The notes beneath the pieces were generated by a model. The model ran no database searches. It saw only the letters and a program-made list of their open reading frames with translations, and had not been told where the DNA came from. Made by a program: the position numbers and the translations under genes. From Streptomyces sp. CBMA29 (GTDB lineage Bacteria > Actinomycetota > Actinomycetes > Streptomycetales > Streptomycetaceae), in assembly GCF_014596445.1 (NCBI RefSeq), contig NZ_MECL01000193.1, positions 1 through 64,000 on the forward strand: 64,000 nt of DNA, written 5' to 3'. Shown in pieces: positions 17,086-23,990 of the stretch. Within the stretch, counting starts at the first letter, position 1. Every line of letters begins with the position of its first letter.

Positions 17086-18183
17086 GTGCCAGCCAGGAAG
17101 ACACCTCTCCGCAGTGCCGTCAGAGCCACTGAGAGCCAGACAGAGCAGACGACCACAGCCGTACCCGCACCTCTCAGGGTCGTACAGGGACAGTCAGGCT
17201 CAGACCTCCGTACAGCGATGCTGGATGAACTGGACCTGCACCTCAGCACGACCAACAACCGGTATGGCAGGCCGTACCAGCGGAAGACCATCAACGCCTA
17301 CCGGTTCGCTGGTGTGGCTCTCCATAACTGGATGACGGAGACCTCTATAGAAGGGGGCTTCACGGCCGTAAGTACGGCCGATCTGAACCGCTTCTTCCGG
17401 TGGCACTACCAGACTCACGACCTGCCCAAGAGCCAAGACGGCAAGGGTGGATACACCGGAGGAACGAACACCCTGCAACGCAACCTCCGTCCCCTCTTCC
17501 GGTACCTGGCAGAGGAGTACGACCAGTCGAACCCGTACGACAGTCCCAAGCTCCACCGGTACGCCACTCCCCCTCTGGGCAAACCCAAGACCCTCAGTGC
17601 CGAGTTCGTTGAGGACGTGCTCAAGGTGACCGGCAACGGTTCCTCGAAGGTGCGCGACTTCGAGACTGTCAGGGATCACGCGATGATCCGGGTTCTTACG
17701 GAGGGACTGAGAGCCGAGGAACTTTTGAATCTCCGTGTCCAGGATCTAGACCTGACCAATCACACGGCACTCGTTGTGCCGCTCAAGGGCAACAGGAATA
17801 GTGCGGACGGCAGGACCATTCCTCTGCAGCCCAAGACGGTGAAGGCCCTGACACGGTATCTCAGAGTGCGTTCCACTCATGCTCTATCTGAGTCGAGCGG
17901 TTGGCTGTGGCTGGGCACACGGTCACGCAAGGAGATGCGGTACATGGGTCTCTACCGGATGGTGAAGAAGAGGGCGGAAGAAGCTGGGTACGAACCTGCC
18001 GCCGTGACCCCTCACTCTTTCTGCCACACGTGGGCAGATGACCTCATGACAGCAGGGGTCTCCGGGGAGAACATTATGGCCATTCGAGGGTGGAAGAGTC
18101 CGAGCATGCTCCGTAGATACGGGGCTGACATGGCTTCCGCACGTGCCGTGAATGCCGTTCAGCGACTCGGCGACAGGTACTAG
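17086..18183 (+). CDS. int: Tyrosine recombinase integrase, catalytic second Arg replaced by Cys
   Basis: 365-residue phage-type integrase. A SAM-like core-binding domain (residues ~45-155) precedes the catalytic domain. The first Arg (Arg209 in TEGLRAEELLNL), His310 and the Tyr345 nucleophile (SMLRRYGADM) are present. The box II motif, normally HxxRH, reads HSFCH: residue 313 is Cys (TGC at 18022-18024) where Arg (CGC) is almost invariant. One C-to-T transition would explain it, and the protein may be inactive. GTG 17086 has AGGGAG six bases upstream. Its job would be to recombine the tRNA-Cys attB with attP. Confidence 0.93.
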   Translation: MPARKTPLRSAVRATESQTEQTTTAVPAPLRVVQGQSGSDLRTAMLDELDLHLSTTNNRYGRPYQRKTINAYRFAGVALHNWMTETSIEGGFTAVSTADLNRFFRWHYQTHDLPKSQDGKGGYTGGTNTLQRNLRPLFRYLAEEYDQSNPYDSPKLHRYATPPLGKPKTLSAEFVEDVLKVTGNGSSKVRDFETVRDHAMIRVLTEGLRAEELLNLRVQDLDLTNHTALVVPLKGNRNSADGRTIPLQPKTVKALTRYLRVRSTHALSESSGWLWLGTRSRKEMRYMGLYRMVKKRAEEAGYEPAAVTPHSFCHTWADDLMTAGVSGENIMAIRGWKSPSMLRRYGADMASARAVNAVQRLGDRY

Positions 18184-18197
18184 CTCTCATCCGGAGA

Positions 18198-18217
18198 GGG
18201 GCCTCTATTGAGGCCCC
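18198..18217 (+). terminator. Intrinsic terminator after the integrase
   Basis: Perfect 8-bp stem GGGGCCTC-TATT-GAGGCCCC beginning 15 bases after the integrase stop. The short pyrimidine tail is weak. Confidence 0.75.
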
Positions 18218-18279
18218 TACTCCTTCAAGGCGATGAGCCAAGAAGCACAACCCGTGAGGCACCTTGAGGGGAAACTGAT

Positions 18280-18566
18280 TTGATAAAATGGGGCATCGTG
18301 CTATTCTTAGAGGTGAGGAAGTGTGCCCAAAAGTAAGGGGCATGCTTCCTCTTCTCATGTGGTGTTGTGTTCCGGTAATGCTCGGCACTAGCTGAGCTAG
18401 CCAAGCAGTCTCGAACTGGTTCGAGACTCACAGTAGTGCCTCGGTCGCCCTGCTCAGTAGGGGGGATCGGGGCACTACTCATTTGCAGACAGGACGTACA
18501 ACACCACCCACCCCGTTCTGGGGGATTTCTTTAACCACAGCACGTACCACATCAAGGAGTATTGAG
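18280..18566 (+). promoter_or_regulatory. Promoter and structured leader upstream of the element's main gene run
   Basis: TTGATA (18280-18285), 16 bp, TATTCT (18302-18307) forms a good sigma-70-type promoter. The following ~260 bases have no gene but three inverted repeats: CTAGC-TGA-GCTAG (18388-18400), a 22-bp palindrome AGTCTCGAAC-TG-GTTCGAGACT (18407-18428) and AGTAGTGCC/GGCACTACT (18432-18440 and 18471-18479). A leader RNA, attenuator, repressor operators or a small RNA are all possible. The palindrome is a plausible binding site for an element-encoded HTH protein. Confidence 0.5.
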
Positions 18567-18752
18567 ATGGCCCGACGCCACTACGCAAAGACCGACACCG
18601 GCTATCGCTGCGTCTCTTGCCGACAGGAGTTCGCCGAGAAGGAAGATCTAGGCAGGCACTACACGCTACTAGGGAAGTGCATCAGTCCTGTCGTCCTAGG
18701 ACTCACTATCGATCTCAACGTGAACCACCGCTATTGGACTAAGGCAGCGTGA
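18567..18752 (+). CDS. Small C2HC zinc-finger-like protein
   Basis: 61 residues, ATG with AAGGAG nine bases upstream. YRCVSCRQEFAEKEDLGRHY followed by a Cys gives a C-x2-C-x12-H-x6-C pattern, consistent with a single zinc-binding finger. Similar tiny proteins occur on actinobacterial phages and integrative elements. The function (DNA binding or excision control) is not known. Confidence 0.7.
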   Translation: MARRHYAKTDTGYRCVSCRQEFAEKEDLGRHYTLLGKCISPVVLGLTIDLNVNHRYWTKAA

Positions 18753-18872
18753 GACATGGCTCTACACACCAGTCAGGCACTAGCGCCAGGCATGGGCTAT
18801 ATGACTCCCTAAGGGTCTCTCGCGGCACGGCCTAACAACTATATAGACCTACGGCACGCAGGCTTTGAGGCA

Positions 18873-18889
18873 GGCTCTCAGAGCCTTTT
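18873..18889 (+). terminator. Intrinsic terminator
   Basis: GGCTCT-C-AGAGCC stem followed directly by TTTT. It lies between the zinc-finger gene and the GIY-YIG-like gene. The surrounding 225 bases hold no gene I can support. Confidence 0.7.
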
Positions 18890-18978
18890 CTCATATCTGT
18901 CTGCCGGTAGGGATGCAACACCGATTATGGGCAGGGTGCTCGTCGGCCCCGCTCATCCCTGTAAGCGAGCACAACACC

Positions 18979-19617
18979 ATGAATGCAGGAGTTCTCAATG
19001 AAGCACTGAACAAGTGCGTAGCCCTATCCGATGACGGTATTCAGTGTGGACAGGTCGGCAGTAGCAGGACAGGGATTCCATTCCCCATGCCTCTCTGCGA
19101 ACGACATGGAGCCATGCGCTACACGTACGACACAAAGAGATACCGCAACAAACTCATGCAAAGGATCGAGGAAGCTGGATCTTTCACACACGTCCCCGGT
19201 TTCACTTACGTGGCTGAGCTACCCGATGGATTGCTGAAGATTGGATCTAGTGGAAACAGAGTTGGCAACCACGGTAAGCCAACCTTATCCAACCGATGGA
19301 AGGCTATCTCTGGGGAGTTCAAGCTGAGCCACCCAGAGAACTACATGATTCGACCTATCGCAGTTCTAGATGGAGGAATCTCCCAAGAAGCACTACTCCA
19401 TGAGAAGTGGGCGGACCTGAGAATCGATGACAAGTACGGAGAGAGGTTCAAGCCGGACCCCGAACTAATCTCTTGGGCTAAAGATCAAGGTTACACGCCC
19501 AATGCAGCCGATGCCATCAACGATTACAGGGGTTGGCACACGTTACAGACCGGAAAGATTGAAAAGAAAAAACGAGAGGACCAGTTGTGGCTACCAGGAT
19601 TAGCGGGACCGAGCTAA
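18979..19617 (+). CDS. GIY-YIG/T5orf172-like DNA-binding protein
   Basis: 212-residue product. The N-terminus has Cys/His residues that could bind zinc (KCVALSDDGIQCG, then PLCERHG). The middle resembles the T5orf172/MUG113 branch of the GIY-YIG superfamily: FTYVAELPDGLLKIGSSGN, then SNRWKAI, and EALLHEKWAD...YGERFK with the usual Glu and Arg. The role could be nuclease or DNA binding in element maintenance. It contains two TTA codons (19285-19287 and 19600-19602), so translation may depend on bldA tRNA. The start at 18979 lacks a strong Shine-Dalgarno and is tentative. The next gene overlaps its end. Confidence 0.7.
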   Translation: MNAGVLNEALNKCVALSDDGIQCGQVGSSRTGIPFPMPLCERHGAMRYTYDTKRYRNKLMQRIEEAGSFTHVPGFTYVAELPDGLLKIGSSGNRVGNHGKPTLSNRWKAISGEFKLSHPENYMIRPIAVLDGGISQEALLHEKWADLRIDDKYGERFKPDPELISWAKDQGYTPNAADAINDYRGWHTLQTGKIEKKKREDQLWLPGLAGPS

Positions 19618-19760
19618 GGAACGAGATGGCGGATGTCCTGAGGAAGGTGACGCAAGCTGACGAAGTAATAGAGATCACTAGGTACGGGAAGACCGAAGCC
19701 TACGTGATCTCTTCCAGCAGGTATGAGCGTCTGACCCGGAACCTTTTCACCAACGACTAA
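19587..19760 (+). CDS. Phd/YefM-like antitoxin, 57 residues
   Basis: A 58-codon frame (GTG to TAA) that overlaps the preceding gene by 31 bases. The product starts VATRISGTELRNEMADVLRK and continues with VIEITRYGKTEAYVIS and RYERL, matching the Phd/YefM plan of an I-S-x-x-E/A-R start, a helix, then I-T-R-x-G-K and a conserved x-x-Y-E-R-L end. The usual C-terminal toxin-binding tail is absent or very short. No Doc, YoeB or other toxin gene follows; the next gene encodes a zinc-ribbon protein. It may act as a stand-alone DNA-binding regulator. Confidence 0.75.
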   Translation: MATRISGTELRNEMADVLRKVTQADEVIEITRYGKTEAYVISSSRYERLTRNLFTND

Positions 19761-19799
19761 CGCCAGTGCTTAAAGCTACCGTACCAAAGGAATATCGAT

Positions 19800-20204
19800 A
19801 TGAAGAACGCGTGTGCAGGACCGGCGTGCACTAAGGACGCATGGAGTAAGGATCTCTGCTCCACTCACTATCAGCAGCAGCGTAGGGGCAAGGAACTGAG
19901 CCCGGTTGTGAAACAGCGGAACCGGTGGGAGAACGGGGAGAAGATTTGCCCTGCCTGTGGAGACAAGAAAATTGAGACCGAATACGGCAACCTACCTAAT
20001 GGCCGCAGGCAGTCTCATTGTCTTGAGTGCGAACGACACAGGGACGCTGATAGGCGTGCATCGAAGAAGAGGCAGGATCTAGCAACACAGCTTCGCCTGT
20101 TTGGAATCAGGTACAGCAGGTACAGCGAGGATGGAGTAACTGTCGTCACGATTGCCGAGAGGGATAGGGAGCTAGCAGAGACCCGAGGCATTCAGCTTCC
20201 CTGA
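19800..20204 (+). CDS. Zinc-ribbon protein, phage/HNH-accessory-like
   Basis: 134 residues, ATG with AAAGGA upstream. Two zinc-binding clusters are visible: CAGPACTKDAWSKDLCSTHY near the N-terminus and CPACG followed by CLECERH from residue ~57. The pattern of the first cluster is common at the N-termini of phage HNH endonucleases and endonuclease VII relatives, but no HNH motif follows. The C-terminal part looks alpha/beta. Nucleic-acid binding is likely; a precise role is unknown. Confidence 0.65.
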   Translation: MKNACAGPACTKDAWSKDLCSTHYQQQRRGKELSPVVKQRNRWENGEKICPACGDKKIETEYGNLPNGRRQSHCLECERHRDADRRASKKRQDLATQLRLFGIRYSRYSEDGVTVVTIAERDRELAETRGIQLP

Positions 20205-20249
20205 TATCCACTCTTCGACTCAGAACTAACAATCACACATGAGATATAG

Positions 20250-20267
20250 GGGCCGCTATAGCGGCCC
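20250..20267. terminator. 18-bp perfect palindrome before the RepA-like gene
   Basis: GGGCCGCTATAGCGGCCC is a perfect dyad 29 bases upstream of the next start. It could be a terminator for the zinc-ribbon gene or an operator. The following CTCTCTC is a poor U-tract. Confidence 0.55.
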
Positions 20268-20296
20268 TCTCTCATACCCAGACAAGGAGAAGAAAC

Positions 20297-21364
20297 ATGA
20301 GCAACACCTTCGGCATCAAGCGACTAGCCGACGTAACACCATCAAGTGAGACTCCATTCCTCATTGAAGGACTGATCCACCGAACCGCAACCATGATCTA
20401 TGGACGTCCTAAGGCCGGTAAGTCGTTCGTCGCCCTGTCCGCAGCAATGGCGCTCGGAGAGGGAACACCATGGCTAGGCAGGAAGGTCGAAGCTAGGAAC
20501 ACGCTTCTATGGGCCCTCGATCCAGGACAGGAAGACGAGACCTGGCAACGATTCAATACAGCCAATGGAGCTAAGGACTCTCGACTCTTCATCACCGACG
20601 TGAGGCCGGAAGACACTGACGACTGGTGGGAAGAGTTCTCCGATGTACTTGTGTCGTCTGGCGTGGAAGTCCTGATCGTTGACAACCTGTCCGCCCTACT
20701 AGGACGCGGTAGCTATAACAACGATGCAGATGTGAGGCCAGCACTCGGACGGCTACAGGCTCTCCTAGACGAGGGTATTGCCATCGTGCTTGTTCATCAC
20801 TCTGGCAAGTTCAATGAGGAGACCGGCTCACAGAAGAGCCCCATGGGTTCCACTGCTATTGAGGCATGGGGAAGGCAGTTCATTCAAGTGACCGACGACC
20901 AAGAGCTCAGGGTTCTCAGGGTCTACGGAAACAACACTCCCGAGAGGGAACTAGGCGTTGCCCTGGACTTCACAGGAGAGGGAGACGACGGAGCATTCGT
21001 CACGTTGATTGGCGAGGAAGAGACGGTAGCAACGTCGGCCGAGCATGACGAACTGGTGAGCAGGGCTAAGGCCCGTTGGGACAACCGCAAGGACAGGCAG
21101 AAGAAGCAAGGACGTTCTCCACAGCAGAAGGGGAGTAAGCCACAAGAGAACACGCCTCAGCAGGCACCACGACCACACGGGATTCCGGAGCGCATCAAGG
21201 ATGCCCTTAAGGACAGGCCAGAGGGTATGAACTGGTCTCAGCTCAAGAACTGTGTCCAGGGGGCAGCACAGGCCAAGTCTGATGCAGCCAAGAGGATGGT
21301 AGAGAAGGGAGAGCTGACCCTAGAGAAGCGAGGCAACCAGTCCATCTACTGCCTGGCTAGCTGA
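20297..21364 (+). CDS. RepA-like RecA-fold ATPase (AAA_25) with C-terminal winged-helix segment
   Basis: 355 residues. The RecA/DnaB-like core resembles the RSF1010 RepA helicase group: Walker A GRPKAGKS (residues 36-43), Walker B VEVLIVDNLSALLG, then IVLVHHSGK. The region from ~255 to 300 is charged and Gln/Pro-rich. The last ~60 residues (IKDALKDRPEGMNWSQLKNCVQG...KRMVEKGELTLEKRGNQ) look like a winged helix. AAGGAGAAG precedes the ATG. It is the best candidate for a replication protein of the element, but no primase accompanies it. Confidence 0.85.
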   Translation: MSNTFGIKRLADVTPSSETPFLIEGLIHRTATMIYGRPKAGKSFVALSAAMALGEGTPWLGRKVEARNTLLWALDPGQEDETWQRFNTANGAKDSRLFITDVRPEDTDDWWEEFSDVLVSSGVEVLIVDNLSALLGRGSYNNDADVRPALGRLQALLDEGIAIVLVHHSGKFNEETGSQKSPMGSTAIEAWGRQFIQVTDDQELRVLRVYGNNTPERELGVALDFTGEGDDGAFVTLIGEEETVATSAEHDELVSRAKARWDNRKDRQKKQGRSPQQKGSKPQENTPQQAPRPHGIPERIKDALKDRPEGMNWSQLKNCVQGAAQAKSDAAKRMVEKGELTLEKRGNQSIYCLAS

Positions 21365-21783
21365 CCGTTCTCCGGAACTGTTCCTGTTCTTCTGTTCCCC
21401 CCTTGCATATATAGAACGGAAGAACAGAACACTTCCGCTCTCTATCTGCTACCCCCGAATGAAGACTCTCTCGCAGTGACGGCAGGGACCTCCCGCTAGG
21501 GCGGGTCCCTCCTGCCTTGAGACCGGAGGAAAAAGAAGGGAGGGGCAGTCTCAGGTCTGCGAAGAAGCACGGCGGGCTAGTGCAATTGGTACAGGGGCCT
21601 ACGGCCCGACGTACTACTAGCACGGTCAGCGCCAGGGTCTAGGTGCTCAACCAGTCTTCACGAGCGGGCCTTGTAAGGCCCGCTACCTAGACAGAGAGAA
21701 GTAGACCAGCCTTGTTCCCCTCCGATGATCGGTCGCTTAAGCGACCGATTTCAGCATTCCAACACTTTTAGGAGCACACTTAC
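21365..21783. other. Non-coding segment with hairpins and GTTC-rich repeats; possible origin or control region
   Basis: About 420 bases without a gene. It holds a GTTC-rich start (four GTTC cores at 21365-21400) facing an inverted GGAAGAACAGAAC at about 21418-21430; a bulged terminator-like hairpin (21485-21509); a 22-bp dyad AGCGGGCCTT-GT-AAGGCCCGCT (21663-21684); and a perfect 22-bp palindrome ATCGGTCGCTT/AAGCGACCGAT (21728-21749) 34 bases before the next start. The location after a RepA-like gene fits an origin or copy control; this is inference. Confidence 0.5.
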
Positions 21784-22551
21784 ATGAACATCACCGCAGA
21801 ACTGAAATCCGTTACTCGCACTCGGAAGGTTCTTAACTCTATGCTCTGGCTCATCGTTGCTGGAGCAGTCTTCTATTCACTGATGACCAGCACTCCCCTT
21901 GTCTCGGCCCACTCCCAATGGCCGTGGTCCGGATGGGTTCTAGGGTTACTTACTGACGCTGCATTCATCCTGACTATCTCTGCTGATGCGGTCCTATCTA
22001 GGCACGGGATGAACGGAGGAGGGTGGGCAGTTACCTTCCGATGGGTTACGGGCCTAGCTTCCCTGTTCCTGAACACTTGGGACTCTGTAGCTAGCCGGGA
22101 TTGGGTTGGGGTAGCCATCCACTCCATTGCTCCGTCTGTCCTTGTGTGTGCCGCCGAGGTAGCGCCAAGCTACCGAAGGAGGTTCAGGGACCTTGAACTA
22201 GAACTATCAGATTCACAGGTTCGAGGTTCAGAGCCGGTGGTTCAGAGTTCCAAGGTTCACCCTGGCGCAGGTTCACACGTTCCAACTGATCTGACAGGTT
22301 CAAAGGTTCAGTCGGCTCGTGGTTCTAGTTCACAGGCTCAGGCTGGTTCACCTCTGAGTTCAGGTTCACTGGTTCAGGTTCAGACTGGTTCTTCCTCCGG
22401 TGAAAGTTCAGGTTCAAACGGCGAGGTAATCCGAGCCGGGTTCATGAACAAGAGGAGTGCCAGTGAAGTAGCTCGGGAGATCAACGTCAGCGCTTCTTAC
22501 GTCTCTAGGAAGTACAAGGAATTGCGAGAGGGGCTAGCTCTCACTGCATGA
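21784..22551 (+). CDS. DUF2637/SpdB-like membrane protein fused to a C-terminal helix-turn-helix
   Basis: 255 residues. Residues ~15-125 contain about four hydrophobic helices (SMLWLIVAGAVFYSLM, GWVLGLLTDAAFILTISADA, WVTGLASLFLN, HSIAPSVLVCAAEVAP) as in DUF2637/SpdB-type spread proteins of Streptomyces plasmids and integrative elements. Residues ~140-215 are a low-complexity Ser/Gly/Gln linker encoded by the GGTTCA array. Residues ~218-250 (KRSASEVAREINVSASYVSRKYKELRE) form a helix-turn-helix. A TTA codon lies at 21946-21948. A membrane-anchored DNA-binding protein involved in transfer or partition is the natural guess. Confidence 0.78.
   Translation: MNITAELKSVTRTRKVLNSMLWLIVAGAVFYSLMTSTPLVSAHSQWPWSGWVLGLLTDAAFILTISADAVLSRHGMNGGGWAVTFRWVTGLASLFLNTWDSVASRDWVGVAIHSIAPSVLVCAAEVAPSYRRRFRDLELELSDSQVRGSEPVVQSSKVHPGAGSHVPTDLTGSKVQSARGSSSQAQAGSPLSSGSLVQVQTGSSSGESSGSNGEVIRAGFMNKRSASEVAREINVSASYVSRKYKELREGLALTA
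22218..22416 (+). repeat. GGTTCA hexamer array inside the DUF2637-HTH gene
   Basis: Eleven exact GGTTCA copies plus three GGTTC variants within 200 bases, all on the coding strand. Six exact copies are read GGT-TCA (Gly-Ser) and five are read G-GTT-CA (Val-Gln/His). The hexamer is therefore conserved across two codon phases, so the DNA sequence and not the peptide is the conserved feature. A perfect palindrome GTTCATGAAC follows at 22440-22449. Confidence 0.85.
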
Positions 22552-22556
22552 GAAAG

Positions 22557-22576
22557 GGGCTGCCTTATGGCAGCCC
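22557..22576. terminator. Bidirectional terminator between convergent genes
   Basis: GGGCTGCC-TTAT-GGCAGCCC, a perfect 8-bp stem with AAA on one side, placed six bases after the DUF2637-HTH stop and 29 bases after the minus-strand gene ends. Confidence 0.8.
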
Positions 22577-22605
22577 TACTCTCAGCACGATACAAACAGC
22601 GTGCG

Positions 22606-23136
22606 CTAGTACAACTCGCTCAGTGCCGCTTCCGGACCTTCTGGGTTCCCATCGCTCTTGATGCGTGCAACGTAGTAGCCAGTCTCAACGGCTAGCGCCA
22701 AACTGTCGGTGTACTCGTTCTTCGCAGATGCGATATAGGAGATGATCCCGTTATTCACAATGGGATGCGTCTGCCCCTTGCGGTGCCACTTCGGCTCACG
22801 AATCTCCAGTTGTGCAATAGTCCAGCCAACCACAGCCTCAAACAGCATGTTCTTACCTGCCGCTATACCGATAGGATCTGGCGCCTTAGTCAATCTTTCG
22901 AGAAGCAGCAGGACGTAAGGCGATGTCTCATCTACTGCAACCTGTGACAGCCCCGGACTCTGTTCAAGCAATTGCTGTGCCGTAGAACCTAGGTTCATTG
23001 CTTGTTGCCACTCCTTGCTTTTGAGATTACGTGCCCATGCGGCAAGGAACATCCGGTTACGCTTCATCTGAGGTCGAACGACCGGCGTATAGGGGGTCTC
23101 TGATTCGGTCGATCTTCTGCGGCTGAACAGGCCCAT
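22606..23136 (-). CDS. Element-borne protein of unknown function (176 aa)
   Basis: Not recognised. ATG 23136 follows AGGAGAGG at good spacing. The start MGLFSRRRSTE is basic, and the body is soluble and mixed alpha/beta with no Cys cluster, membrane segment or known motif. It is the only confident minus-strand gene inside the element, convergent with the DUF2637-HTH gene and divergent from the small-protein/DUF6879/XRE cassette, so it may be controlled by that XRE protein. Confidence 0.65.
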   Translation of the reverse strand: MGLFSRRRSTESETPYTPVVRPQMKRNRMFLAAWARNLKSKEWQQAMNLGSTAQQLLEQSPGLSQVAVDETSPYVLLLLERLTKAPDPIGIAAGKNMLFEAVVGWTIAQLEIREPKWHRKGQTHPIVNNGIISYIASAKNEYTDSLALAVETGYYVARIKSDGNPEGPEAALSELY

Positions 23137-23287
23137 GTTCCCTCTCCTGCGACGTGTGAACGCACGGAGTATGGCAGGCAGCTCACGGGTAGGGGCCCAG
23201 TTTCCCGTTCCTGCAACTACCAGTCCTTGACGGGCTGCACATGCAGCCCGGAGCATCGAACCGGACACCAACGGAGAGGGGAAGCTG

Positions 23288-23479
23288 ATGCAGGTCACCA
23301 TGCTCGCCAAGACGTGCGACAAGAAGGACTGCCCCACGCTGTACGCAACAGACAGGGGAACGCTGCTGGTTCAGGGCTACACCGGAGATGAGCACGGGCT
23401 CACGGTGCCCCAAGGTGAGGGAGTCGTTGAGATCCCTGTCGAGCTGTTGAAGAAAGCCATTGCCGATGGGGTCATCTAA
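23288..23479 (+). CDS. Small CP-x-D-x-G protein of the DUF6879 cassette (63 aa)
   Basis: First gene of the cassette, with GGAGAGGGG upstream. The core KDCPTLYATDRGTLLVQGY...VVEIPVELLKKAIADG can be aligned by eye with the chromosomal small protein at 61154-61423 (KCPDIWLLDNGDIAVIGRDL...RLVVIPGNMLSAAKAD): both show C-P, D-x-G, V-x-G and a final IP-x-x-(L/M)L-x-x-A. Both also lie directly before a DUF6879 gene. The function is unknown. Confidence 0.75.
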   Translation: MQVTMLAKTCDKKDCPTLYATDRGTLLVQGYTGDEHGLTVPQGEGVVEIPVELLKKAIADGVI

Positions 23480-23990
23480 GACGCTCGGGGATCTCTTCGA
23501 CACCTTCGAGCATGAGGCGTTCAGACTTGAGACCCTGGACGACTACAGCAAGTCCGGGAGCGTAGACGCCTACCAATCGTTTCTGGCAGGCGAAGCTCAG
23601 CCGGACGACTACAACGCCGACTGGGTGAAAGAGGTTCGGGAGGCAACAGCCGCCGGTAAGCGGATCTACCGGGTACATGTGCTGAGCCGTCCTCTGACTC
23701 CTTATCTCCGGTTCGAGCTCGGCTGGGGCTACCGGAAGAACATGACCGGAGGAGAAGAGTTCTTCATCCTGGACACCACGGAGCAAGCCAACCCCCTCAT
23801 AGGAGTTGATGACTTCTGGTTGTTCGACAGTGAAGACGTGGCCGCTATGAGCTACGACACCGAGGGCAAGTTCCTGGGTTCTGACGTTCTTCCTCCGGTC
23901 AGGACAGCAGAGTTCATCAGGTACAGAGACACGGCTCTCGCTATAGCGGAGCCGTTCATTGAGTGGTGGGAGCGGCACGGAGAAGAGTGA
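23466..23990 (+). CDS. DUF6879-family protein (element copy)
   Basis: 174 residues, ATG 23466 overlapping the previous stop. LFDTFEHEAFRLETLDDY is the typical start; AGKRIYRVHVLSRPLTPYLRFELGWGYRKNMTGGEEFFILD and the C-terminal EFIRYRDTALAIAEPFIEWW are family hallmarks, also seen in the chromosomal copy at 60538-61161 (FHRVRVVEEPLTPYLQWELHYL...). DUF6879 genes are common in Streptomyces near XRE regulators. No enzymatic motif is visible; a role as a partner of the next protein is inferred. Confidence 0.85.
   Translation: MGSSKTLGDLFDTFEHEAFRLETLDDYSKSGSVDAYQSFLAGEAQPDDYNADWVKEVREATAAGKRIYRVHVLSRPLTPYLRFELGWGYRKNMTGGEEFFILDTTEQANPLIGVDDFWLFDSEDVAAMSYDTEGKFLGSDVLPPVRTAEFIRYRDTALAIAEPFIEWWERHGEE

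Noticed and set aside
18998..19009. Three-codon frame ATG AAG CAC TGA behind an AGGAG near the GIY-YIG-like gene
   Set aside because: Could be an upstream regulatory frame, but nothing beyond the ribosome site supports it.
21570..21660. tRNA-like segment with a D-arm-like TAGTGCAATTGGTAC
   Set aside because: No acceptor stem, no seven-base anticodon loop and no T arm can be placed in register. It is probably chance or part of a regulatory fold.
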